Notes under the pieces: generated by a model
What the model was told of the DNA's origin: nothing
The model's database searches: none
What the model saw: the letters and a program-made list of their open reading frames with translations, nothing else
Shown here: positions 16,114 to 22,791 of the stretch, one piece after another
How positions within the stretch are numbered: position 1 is the stretch's first letter
Layout: the number at the start of each line of letters is the position of its first letter
Program-made: the position numbers and the translations under genes
DNA from: an uncultured Clostridia bacterium
GTDB taxonomy: Bacteria; Bacillota; Clostridia; TANB77; CAG-508
Direction of reading: 5' to 3'
Assembly (NCBI GenBank): GCA_947628085.1
Contig: CANQYM010000015.1
Coordinates: 1 to 34,572 of the forward strand
Length of the DNA: 34,572 nt

Positions 16114-16210
16114 GAATTATAAAATTTATATATAACTACTATAAGAAATTAATTTATAATTGAAAAATACTAAAACTTAAATTTTTATTTTGTTGCTTTT
16201 TAAAGTATAT

Positions 16211-16216
16211 TATAAT
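16211..16216 (+). promoter_or_regulatory. Probable -10 box for the flavodiiron gene
   Basis: TATAAT 35 bases upstream of the start codon. The matching -35 region (TTTTGT, 16188-16193, 17-base spacing) is weak, so this is tentative. Confidence 0.4.
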
Positions 16217-16250
16217 ATAATAACAAAAAATAAGAAGGAGAACTTTTTAA

Positions 16251-17420
16251 ATGAAAGATACAAAAATATCAGACAACATAATTTATATTGGAGCAGATGA
16301 TAAAACAATAGATTTATTTGAAGGACAATATGTTGTTCCAAATGGTATATCTTATAACTCATATTTAATCAAAGATGAAAAAAATGTAGTTATGGATACA
16401 ATAGATAGAAGAAAAACTGATGAATGGCTTGAAAATTTAGAAAAAGCACTTGATGGACAAACTGTAGATTATTTAGTAATTTCACATTTAGAGCCAGACC
16501 ATGCTTATAATATAGGTGTTTTAGCAGAAAAATATCCTAATATGAAATTAATAGGAAATATGAAAACTTTTGCATTCTTACCACAATTTTTTAGTATTGA
16601 AAACTTAGAAGAGAGAAAAATAGTAGTATCAGAAGGCGAAGAAATAAATATTGGAAAACATACATTACAATTTTTTATGGCTCCAATGGTGCATTGGCCA
16701 GAAGTAATGGTAACTTATGAAAAAACTGAAAAAATAGTCTTTTCTGCAGATGGATTTGGAAAATTTGGTACTTTAGACACAGAAGAAGACTGGACTTGTG
16801 AAGCTAGAAGATACTATTTCAATATAGTAGGAAAATATGGGGTTCAAGTTCAAGACTTACTTAAAAAATTAGCAACACTAGATGTTAAAATGATATGTCC
16901 ATTACATGGACCAATTTTAAAAGAAAATTTAGGATATTATATTGGAAAATATGATATTTGGAGTAGCTATAAACCAGAAGATGATGGAGTTTTTATAGCA
17001 TATTCATCAATTCATGGAAATACAGCAAATGCCGTAGAAGAACTTGCAGAAATTTTAAAAATTAAAGGAGCAAAAAAAGTATCTATGGCTGATTTAACAA
17101 GAGATGATATGGCAGAGGCAATAGAAGATGCTTTTCGTTATGATAAAATAATTCTTGCTTCATCAAGTTATAATTTTGGAGTTTTTCCACCTATGGAACA
17201 ATTCTTACATCACTTATTAGGAAAAAACTATCAAAATAGAAAAATAGGTTTAGTAGAAAACGGAACTTGGGCTCCAACAGCAGGAAAATGCATGAAAGAA
17301 ATTTTAAGTCAAATGAAAGATATTACAATTGTTGAACCAATGGTAACAATAAGATCAACTCTTAATGAAGACTCAAGAAAAAAATTAGAAGAATTAGCTG
17401 ATGCTATATTAAATAAATAA
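16251..17420 (+). CDS. FprA-family A-type flavodiiron protein
   Basis: Cytoplasmic enzyme that reduces O2 to water, or NO to N2O, in anaerobes. The N-terminal metallo-beta-lactamase-like domain has the di-iron ligand motif H79-x-E81-x-D83-H84, with H148, D167 and H219 completing the site. From about residue 247 a flavodoxin domain follows, with an FMN phosphate loop in IAYSSIHGNTANAV. No rubredoxin domain is attached, so it is a class A protein and needs separate electron carriers. The length of 389 is typical. The SD is AAGAAGGAG. O2 versus NO preference cannot be read from the sequence. Confidence 0.95.
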   Translation: MKDTKISDNIIYIGADDKTIDLFEGQYVVPNGISYNSYLIKDEKNVVMDTIDRRKTDEWLENLEKALDGQTVDYLVISHLEPDHAYNIGVLAEKYPNMKLIGNMKTFAFLPQFFSIENLEERKIVVSEGEEINIGKHTLQFFMAPMVHWPEVMVTYEKTEKIVFSADGFGKFGTLDTEEDWTCEARRYYFNIVGKYGVQVQDLLKKLATLDVKMICPLHGPILKENLGYYIGKYDIWSSYKPEDDGVFIAYSSIHGNTANAVEELAEILKIKGAKKVSMADLTRDDMAEAIEDAFRYDKIILASSSYNFGVFPPMEQFLHHLLGKNYQNRKIGLVENGTWAPTAGKCMKEILSQMKDITIVEPMVTIRSTLNEDSRKKLEELADAILNK

Positions 17421-17423
17421 AAT

Positions 17424-17450
17424 ATATAATAAGCGTAGCACTTATTATAT
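17424..17450 (+). repeat. Intercistronic perfect hairpin next to a ribosome-binding site
   Basis: ATATAATAAG (17424-17433) pairs perfectly with CTTATTATAT (17441-17450) around a 7-base loop, and the SD GGGGAG begins at the next base. There is no T run, so it is not a terminator. It may be an operator, an mRNA-processing or stabilising element, or a translational control hairpin. Confidence 0.6.
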
Positions 17451-17461
17451 GGGGAGTAAAG

Positions 17462-18778
17462 ATGATACAAATAGTTTTATTAATAATTCTAATATTATTA
17501 AATGGCTTTTTTGCAGGAGCGGAAATCGCTTTTATTTCACTAAATGATGCAAAAATAGATTTAGAAGTAAAAGAAGGAAACAAAAAGGCAAAAAAAATAA
17601 AAAAGATGCTTGAAAATCCAAGTAACTTTTTATCAACAATACAAATTGGAATTACACTAGCAGGTTTCCTTTCAAGTGCATTTGCTTCAGAAACATTTGC
17701 AAGTAAATTAGCACCAGTATTAAATGACTTAGTTCCTGCAATTGGAATTAGTGCATGGAATAATATTTCAATAATAATTATTACATTAATTTTATCATAT
17801 TTTACATTAATTTTTGGCGAACTTGTTCCAAAAAGAATTGCAATGAAATATTCAGAAAAAATTTCTTTTGCAACAATAGGAGTAATAAGAGCAATAGCAT
17901 TTTTAACATATCCTTTTGTAAAATTTTTAACATTTTCAACGAATGTAGTATCAAAAATATTTGGAGTTTCTAGTAATGAAGAAGAAACTGTTACCGAAGA
18001 AGAAATTAGAATGATGGTAGATGTTGGAAAAGAAAAAGGAACAATAGACCAGTCAGAAGGAGAAATGATAAATAATGTTTTTGAATTTAATGATAAAACA
18101 GTTAGCGAAATAATGGTTCCAAGAACAAAAATATTTGCTTTAGATATGAACTTATCTATTTCAAAAGTTATTGAAGAAATATCAGAAGATTTTAGATATA
18201 GTAGAGTTCCTGTTTATGATGAAACTATTGATGAAATAAAAGGAATTGTTTATGTAAAAGATATTTTAGTTTCTACTAAAAATAAAAACGTTAAAATCAA
18301 AAATTTAATAAAAGAAGCTTACTATGTACCAGAAACAAAACCAGTAAATGAGCTTTTTAGTGAACTTAGAAAAAATAGAAAACAAATAGCAATTGTTGTA
18401 GATGAATATGGCGGAACAGCTGGCATTGTTACAATGGAAGACATTTTAGAGGAAATAGTTGGTGAAATTTATGATGAATATGATGTAGTTGAAAAAAGTT
18501 ATGAAAAAATAGATGAAAATACTTATATGATAAATGGAAGTCTTTCTATTTCAGATGTTGAAAAAATTTTAGAAATAAAAATTCCAGAAGGAGATTATGA
18601 TACTATTTCAGGATATTTAATAGAAGAACTAGGAAGAATTCCAGATGAAAAAGAAAAACCTGTTATAGAAACAGAAAAAGTAACATATAAAGTCGAAAAA
18701 ATTAAAGATATGAGAATAGTAAAAATAAAAGCTTGTAAAAATGAAACAGTAGAAGAAAATGAAAACGAAGATGAATAA
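17462..18778 (+). CDS. CNNM/HlyC-CorC family transporter-like protein (hemolysin family)
   Basis: 438 residues in three parts. A DUF21 membrane domain occupies residues 1 to about 185 ([17 protein letters not shown] at the N-terminus and [13 protein letters not shown] within). A CBS pair follows from about 205 to 335 ([60 protein letters not shown]). A CorC/HlyC transporter-associated domain lies at about 345-425. Relatives act in magnesium or cobalt homeostasis; the hemolysin name is historical. It is 41 bases after the flavodiiron gene and ends at its own terminator. Confidence 0.93.
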   Translation: MIQIVLLIILILLNGFFAGAEIAFISLNDAKIDLEVKEGNKKAKKIKKMLENPSNFLSTIQIGITLAGFLSSAFASETFASKLAPVLNDLVPAIGISAWNNISIIIITLILSYFTLIFGELVPKRIAMKYSEKISFATIGVIRAIAFLTYPFVKFLTFSTNVVSKIFGVSSNEEETVTEEEIRMMVDVGKEKGTIDQSEGEMINNVFEFNDKTVSEIMVPRTKIFALDMNLSISKVIEEISEDFRYSRVPVYDETIDEIKGIVYVKDILVSTKNKNVKIKNLIKEAYYVPETKPVNELFSELRKNRKQIAIVVDEYGGTAGIVTMEDILEEIVGEIYDEYDVVEKSYEKIDENTYMINGSLSISDVEKILEIKIPEGDYDTISGYLIEELGRIPDEKEKPVIETEKVTYKVEKIKDMRIVKIKACKNETVEENENEDE

Positions 18779-18784
18779 AATAAA

Positions 18785-18824
18785 AATAACTTTAATTATT
18801 TAAAATAATTAAGGTTATTTTTTT
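18785..18824 (+). terminator. Intrinsic terminator after the CNNM-type gene
   Basis: A 16-bp stem (18785-18800 with 18804-18819, one G-T pair), 3-base loop and T tract to 18824. Confidence 0.9.
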
Positions 18825-18887
18825 AAATGTTAAATTTGGTTGACAAATTTATAATAAGAATTGATAGAAAATATTGCTTTATTATTC

Positions 18888-18893
18888 TATAAT
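18888..18893 (+). promoter_or_regulatory. Probable -10 box for the XRE-family gene
   Basis: TATAAT 33 bases upstream of the start; the hexamer 17 bases before it (TAGAAA) is a weak -35. A consensus TTGACA at 18840-18845 is too far away to pair with it. Confidence 0.4.
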
Positions 18894-18925
18894 TTGTTTA
18901 TAAATTTGAAAGGAGTACAAAAGAG

Positions 18926-19936
18926 ATGTTTAATGAAAAATTATTAGAACTAAGAAAGCAAAAAGGTTGGTCACAAGAAGAACTAGGATATAAAATAAAT
19001 GTTTCAAGACAAACAATATCAAAATGGGAAGCTGGACAAACAACTCCAGAACTTGAAAAATTGAAAACATTAGCACAAGTTTTTGAAATATCAGTTGATG
19101 AGCTTATAGATGAAGAATATAAAAAAGACAATCAAGTTTTAAAACCTAAAAAGAAATATAAAAAAATTATAATAGCTATAATATTAATTTTTATAATTGC
19201 TTATATGATTATTGTAGGAGTAAGAACATATATATTGTATAAAGTAGACTTAAAAATGAGCAAGGTTTATTTTGAAAGTTTTAATGGATTTGAACTAAAA
19301 AAGAATGTTACTTCTACATATGGGAAAAGCTTTACAAATGAAGAAATTGGTAGAACGGAATATTATTTTTTATTTGAGAATAATATAGAAAAGGGAAAAA
19401 TATTATATTTTAAAACTGAATTAGAACCATATATGGCAACATATACTACTAAAACTTATTTAGATAATAATATTACTAAGTATGAAAACGTAGAAGTAAA
19501 CTTAAAAGATAAAACATATAAAACTAATATGTTTGAAAATAAAATTCAAGAAGAACCATCTGTTTTTTATAATGAATGGAACAATATGTTTAATATGACA
19601 AAATTTTTGAAGAATAAAATTTTTACAGCTATGGACTTTAGAATAAAAATATCAAAATCTAAAGAAACTTATTATATAAGTAATTATGAGTTAAATGAGC
19701 CTAAAATGAAAGATTCTATAAAGGTAAAAATTGATATGAATGAAAACAAGAATATTATAACATTGGAAAAAACAGAGCATAATAAAGAAAATTTAACTGA
19801 TAGTATGACCATATTATATGAGATAAAACCCAAAATAAAAGTTTTAGAGAATAATGATCAAGAAATTAATAATTTAGATTTGCAGAATAAAGTTAAAATT
19901 CCAGATTTAACTGAATATAAACTTATTGAAGAATAA
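18926..19936 (+). CDS. Membrane-anchored XRE-family helix-turn-helix protein
   Basis: Residues 1-60 are an XRE/Cro-type DNA-binding domain (LRKQKGWSQEELGYKINVS, then RQTISKWEAGQTTPELEKL). A basic linker (KPKKKYKK) leads into one membrane helix at about residues 80-99. The remaining 235 or so residues, which I do not recognise, should face outside given the basic linker. This is the layout of a one-component membrane sensor, in which an outside signal alters binding of an attached repressor (inference). SD GAAAGGAG; 336 residues. It precedes the oxidoreductase gene by 43 bases, in the same direction. Confidence 0.85.
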   Translation: MFNEKLLELRKQKGWSQEELGYKINVSRQTISKWEAGQTTPELEKLKTLAQVFEISVDELIDEEYKKDNQVLKPKKKYKKIIIAIILIFIIAYMIIVGVRTYILYKVDLKMSKVYFESFNGFELKKNVTSTYGKSFTNEEIGRTEYYFLFENNIEKGKILYFKTELEPYMATYTTKTYLDNNITKYENVEVNLKDKTYKTNMFENKIQEEPSVFYNEWNNMFNMTKFLKNKIFTAMDFRIKISKSKETYYISNYELNEPKMKDSIKVKIDMNENKNIITLEKTEHNKENLTDSMTILYEIKPKIKVLENNDQEINNLDLQNKVKIPDLTEYKLIEE

Positions 19937-19979
19937 TATAAAATATGATATCGTATAAATAATTATATGGAGGTGTTAA

Positions 19980-20597
19980 ATGAAAGTATTATTAGTTAAT
20001 GGAAGTCCAAATGAAAAAAAGTGCACATATACAGCACTTTGCAAAGTGACAGAAGCTTTAGAAGAAGAGAATATAGAAACAGAAATTTTGCATTTAGGAA
20101 ATAAATTAGTTGCAGATTGCATAGCTTGTGGAAAATGTAGAGAAACAGGAAAATGCGTGTTTGATGATGTGGCAAATGTTTTAATAGAAAAAGCAAAAAC
20201 AAGTGACGGATTTGTTTTTGGAACACCAGTTTATTATGCACATCCAACTGGAAGAATTTTATCAATATTAGATAGAGCTTTTTATGCAGGAAAAAAAGAA
20301 TTCGAATTTAAACCAGGAGCAAGTACAGTAAGTGCTAGAAGAGGGGGAACAGTTGCATCTTTTGACGTTTTAAATAAATATTTTACAATAAATCAAATGC
20401 CAATAGTTTCTTCAAATTATTGGAACAATGTTCATGGAAATACTGTAGAAGAAGTTAAACAAGACTTAGAAGGAATGCAAGTAATGTATAATCTAGGTAA
20501 AAATATGGCATGGATGTTAAAATGCATTGAAGCCGGAAAAAAAGAGAATATAAAACATCCTGAAAATAAAGATGTAAAAACTAATTTTATTAGATAA
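19980..20597 (+). CDS. Iron-sulfur flavoprotein-like NAD(P)H-dependent FMN oxidoreductase
   Basis: 205-residue flavodoxin-fold protein of the NADPH-dependent FMN reductase/ISF type. MKVLLVNGSPNEKKCTYTAL is the FMN phosphate-binding loop. A compact cysteine motif, DCIACGKCRETGKCVF, gives C-x2-C-x2-C-x5-C, as in iron-sulfur flavoproteins, so a 4Fe-4S cluster is likely. The segment FGTPVYYAHPTGRILSILDR contacts the flavin. Substrate unknown. SD GGAGG. Its neighbours suggest control by the upstream membrane-bound regulator, but no separate operator was seen. Confidence 0.88.
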   Translation: MKVLLVNGSPNEKKCTYTALCKVTEALEEENIETEILHLGNKLVADCIACGKCRETGKCVFDDVANVLIEKAKTSDGFVFGTPVYYAHPTGRILSILDRAFYAGKKEFEFKPGASTVSARRGGTVASFDVLNKYFTINQMPIVSSNYWNNVHGNTVEEVKQDLEGMQVMYNLGKNMAWMLKCIEAGKKENIKHPENKDVKTNFIR

Positions 20598-20650
20598 ATC
20601 AAAAATATATTTTACCAGAATAGAACAATTTAAAATTTATAGAAAAATAA

Positions 20651-20685
20651 AAAAATTCTCGGAAATTATTTCCGAGAATTTTTTT
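20651..20685. terminator. Bidirectional intrinsic terminator between convergent genes
   Basis: A 15-bp perfect stem (20651-20665 with 20669-20683) has A and T runs at the two ends, so it can end transcription from the plus-strand oxidoreductase and from the minus-strand cotJ operon. Confidence 0.9.
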
Positions 20686-20718
20686 GTCTTTAGCTTGCTA
20701 AAATAATTTTATTAAGAG

Positions 20719-21318
20719 CTATTTACAATTATTATTATTTAAATAATAATTGTTTCTTTGATATAGCTTTTCTTGAACTCCATTTAAAGCTTCACCAAAT
20801 CTTTGAAAGTGTACTACTTCACGTTCTCTTAAATATTTTAAAACATCAACAACATCAGCATCATCTTTACATAAATCAATTAGTTTTTCATAAGTTGCAC
20901 GAGCTTTTTGTTCAGCAGCTAAATCTTCTGTTAAATCTGCAACAGGGTCACCTTTTACTTGAATAGAAGCAGCTGTGTAAGGATATCCAGCAGCTGCTTG
21001 TGGATAAACTCCGAGTCCGTGATCTGTGTAGTATGGCCCAAGTCCAGCTTTTTGAATTTCTTCAGCACTTGCACCATCTGTTAATTGATGAACTAAAGTA
21101 CCAACCATTTCCAAATGAGCTAATTCTTCTGTACCAATGTCATTTAGTATTGCTTTAGATTTTTTATCAGGCATACCAAACCTTTGTGATAAATATCTAA
21201 GAGAAGCACTAAGTTCTCCGTCTGGTCCACCATATTGTGAAATAATATTTTTAGCCATCTGTAAATTACGATGTTTAATGTTTATAGGATATTGTAAAGT
21301 TTTTAAATAGTAATACAT
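20719..21318 (-). CDS. cotJC: Spore coat protein CotJC (manganese catalase family)
   Basis: Di-manganese catalase-fold protein of the spore coat. The 199-residue product starts MYYYLKTLQYPINIKHRN. I place the start at ATG 21316-21318 because the SD-like AAGGGGGG precedes it; the in-frame upstream ATG would overlap cotJB. The ligand motifs of the fold are present: GTEELAHLEM (ExxH), DLAAEQKARATYE and REREVVHFQRF. A tail rich in Asn and Tyr is common in coat proteins. It is the last gene of the cotJABC operon, with one base between the cotJB stop and its start. Expression in the mother cell during sporulation is expected from the family. Confidence 0.93.
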   Translation of the reverse strand: MYYYLKTLQYPINIKHRNLQMAKNIISQYGGPDGELSASLRYLSQRFGMPDKKSKAILNDIGTEELAHLEMVGTLVHQLTDGASAEEIQKAGLGPYYTDHGLGVYPQAAAGYPYTAASIQVKGDPVADLTEDLAAEQKARATYEKLIDLCKDDADVVDVLKYLREREVVHFQRFGEALNGVQEKLYQRNNYYLNNNNCK

Positions 21319-21319
21319 A

Positions 21320-21592
21320 TTAATAAGCCCCCCTTTCCCAAGGCCATGGTTCATCTATCCAATCCCAAGTATCTGAAGTAAAGTTTATAGTTAAAGGACC
21401 ATATAATTTTTGGTATTCTTCAGTAAGTTTTTCAACCTCTTTAACATATTCATTATGCTTACAAATTGCTTGTGAATCAGTAGGATGAGTATCTAAATAT
21501 AGAGATAAATCGTTTATAGCAAAATTTAAACTCATAATTTTATGAAGCATTTCTTTTTTACCAGTATTTTGGCATGAACAAGAATTATCCAT
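21320..21592 (-). CDS. cotJB: Spore coat protein CotJB
   Basis: A 90-residue product with the CotJB signature: MLHKIMSLNFAINDLSLYLDTHP, then NEYVKEVEKLTEEYQKLYGPLT and a Trp-rich end (WDWIDEPWPWE). I choose ATG at 21590-21592, which lies seven bases after SD GGAGGT. An upstream in-frame ATG (21605-21607) directly precedes that SD and would make the SD coding. The gene overlaps the end of cotJA by 8 bases, so translation is probably coupled. Confidence 0.93.
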   Translation of the reverse strand: MDNSCSCQNTGKKEMLHKIMSLNFAINDLSLYLDTHPTDSQAICKHNEYVKEVEKLTEEYQKLYGPLTINFTSDTWDWIDEPWPWERGAY

Positions 21593-21839
21593 TTTCTTTA
21601 CCTCCATTTTTCAAATAATTTATAAAATCCATAGATTGACCAGGAGAATAAGGACTTACAAGTTCAGGAAAAATTGTACCATTTTTTAAGCCAATTTCTG
21701 GAGTAAAAGTCTTTTTTAAATATTGAACTGGAGTGTATGCATGACCAAATAAATAATTTTTTGGGAATACGGCATTATTATTTGTAAAACAAGAATTAGA
21801 ATAGATGTTTTCTTGAGATTTACAATTACAACTACTCAT
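21585..21839 (-). CDS. cotJA: Spore coat protein CotJA
   Basis: An 84-residue product, MSSCNCKSQENIYSNSC at the N-terminus, with the CotJA-type core LFGHAYTPVQYLKKTFTPEIGLKNGTIFPELVSPYSPGQSMDF-like spacing of Pro and aromatic residues. The start is ATG 21837-21839 behind SD GGAGGT; the longer reading upstream has no SD and runs through promoter-like sequence. It is the first gene of the operon. A mother-cell sigma factor (SigE) is expected, but no convincing -10/-35 pair could be fixed by eye. Confidence 0.9.
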   Translation of the reverse strand: MSSCNCKSQENIYSNSCFTNNNAVFPKNYLFGHAYTPVQYLKKTFTPEIGLKNGTIFPELVSPYSPGQSMDFINYLKNGGKENG

Positions 21840-21914
21840 AAAATAACCTCCTTTTATTTTATATAATACATAATATGAACTAAAACTTTTTATGTTACAT
21901 AATTTGCTCAAAAC

Positions 21915-21943
21915 TTGCTATTATGCTTGATTTGTGATATAAT
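21915..21943 (+). promoter_or_regulatory. Extended -10 promoter for the 21977 gene
   Basis: TTGCTA (21915-21920), 17 bases, then TATAAT (21938-21943) preceded by TG, giving the extended -10 form TGATATAAT. It lies in the divergent gap between cotJA and the plus-strand gene and points away from cotJ. Confidence 0.7.
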
Positions 21944-21976
21944 GATAAATGATATTATATTTTTGAAAGGAAGAAT

Positions 21977-22777
21977 ATGGAAAGCACTGTCTTATTACAA
22001 GAAGAATATAATAAATTCTTAAATTTACTAGAAACAGAAATTCAAAAAAATACGTTTAAGAATTTACTTAAAAAAGCTGAATTAGTAGATTCAAAGCACT
22101 ATACAAAAATAGTGTCAACTGAACAATTAAAAAAAATAGTTAATACATATAAAAACAAAAGCGTAAATCAAAATTCTATAAAGAAAATTCAAGCAATTTT
22201 ACCTGGGAATCCAGAAATTGTTTTTTGTTTATTAATAGAAACATTTAGAAATAATATTGATATGCTAATAAACATTGAAGATTTTTGTGTTGCACAGAAT
22301 ATGGTTTTAATAGAAACTGTAAAAGATGTCTTTTCAAAAATTAGATTTAAAAGAAAAGTAGAATTGAAAAATCAAGTAAGTTTTAAAGAAATAATAGATG
22401 TTTCTCAAAATGTTGATAGAACAATTTGTATAGGAAATAGTAATGATTATCAAGTGTTAAAAGAGAAAATTCAAAATTTATCATTATATCCATATGGTAT
22501 TTATGAAATATTTTGCGATTCAGAAGAAATGTATGAGCTAAAAGAAATAATTTGTGAATATGCTTTTCAAAATGAGTATGAAATAGATATATATGATGAT
22601 TTAAACATTGAAGATGCAATTAGATTAATAAATAGAGATGGATATAAATTTTGTTCAGTAATTTTATCTAAAGATAAAGAAAAAATAAATAAATTTAAAA
22701 AAGAAATTTTATCAAAAAATGTTATTGCAAATGAAAATCCATTTAACAAAATTGAATTTGAATTAAAAATAGATTAA
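21977..22777 (+). CDS. Hypothetical protein, C-terminus resembling aldehyde-dehydrogenase fold
   Basis: I do not recognise the 266-residue product as a whole. The N-terminal 120 residues are helical and Lys-rich. From about residue 130 there is a Rossmann-like rhythm. The end, NIEDAIRLINRDGYKFCSVILSKDKEKI...NVIANENPF, resembles the C-terminal stretch of aldehyde dehydrogenases and ProA (the eeAi-liN-...-aaV-t-d-...-vN pattern). No catalytic Cys/Glu region is present, so it would not be an active enzyme. This resemblance is by eye and weak. SD GAAAGGAAG supports ATG 21977. Its stop (22775-22777) is followed within 15 bases by the next start, so the two genes are translationally linked. Confidence 0.75.
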   Translation: MESTVLLQEEYNKFLNLLETEIQKNTFKNLLKKAELVDSKHYTKIVSTEQLKKIVNTYKNKSVNQNSIKKIQAILPGNPEIVFCLLIETFRNNIDMLINIEDFCVAQNMVLIETVKDVFSKIRFKRKVELKNQVSFKEIIDVSQNVDRTICIGNSNDYQVLKEKIQNLSLYPYGIYEIFCDSEEMYELKEIICEYAFQNEYEIDIYDDLNIEDAIRLINRDGYKFCSVILSKDKEKINKFKKEILSKNVIANENPFNKIEFELKID

Positions 22778-22791
22778 TGGAGGTAAAAGTT

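Larger units (their letters stand above)
15881..16181. repeat. Outer inverted repeat around repeat copy 2, possible split terminator of copA
   Basis: A perfect 19-bp arm, TTTAAGTTTTAGTATTTTT (15881-15899), recurs as its reverse complement at 16163-16181 and is followed by a T-rich run. It begins 5 bases after the copA stop. The arms plus T run look like an intrinsic terminator whose loop has been expanded by repeat copy 2. This whole 375-base gap holds no gene. Confidence 0.7.

Noticed and set aside
20641..20720. A small RNA gene in the convergent gap
   Set aside because: The gap is explained by one bidirectional terminator, and no promoter is visible.
21840..21911. An N-terminal extension of CotJA upstream of 21839
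   Set aside because: It has no SD and crosses the likely promoter region, while ATG 21839 has a strong SD, GGAGGT.
22777..22791. ATG 22777 overlapping the previous stop as the start of the 931-residue protein
   Set aside because: The SD GGAGG follows it and serves ATG 22792; the same false ATGGAGG start occurs before cotJB.
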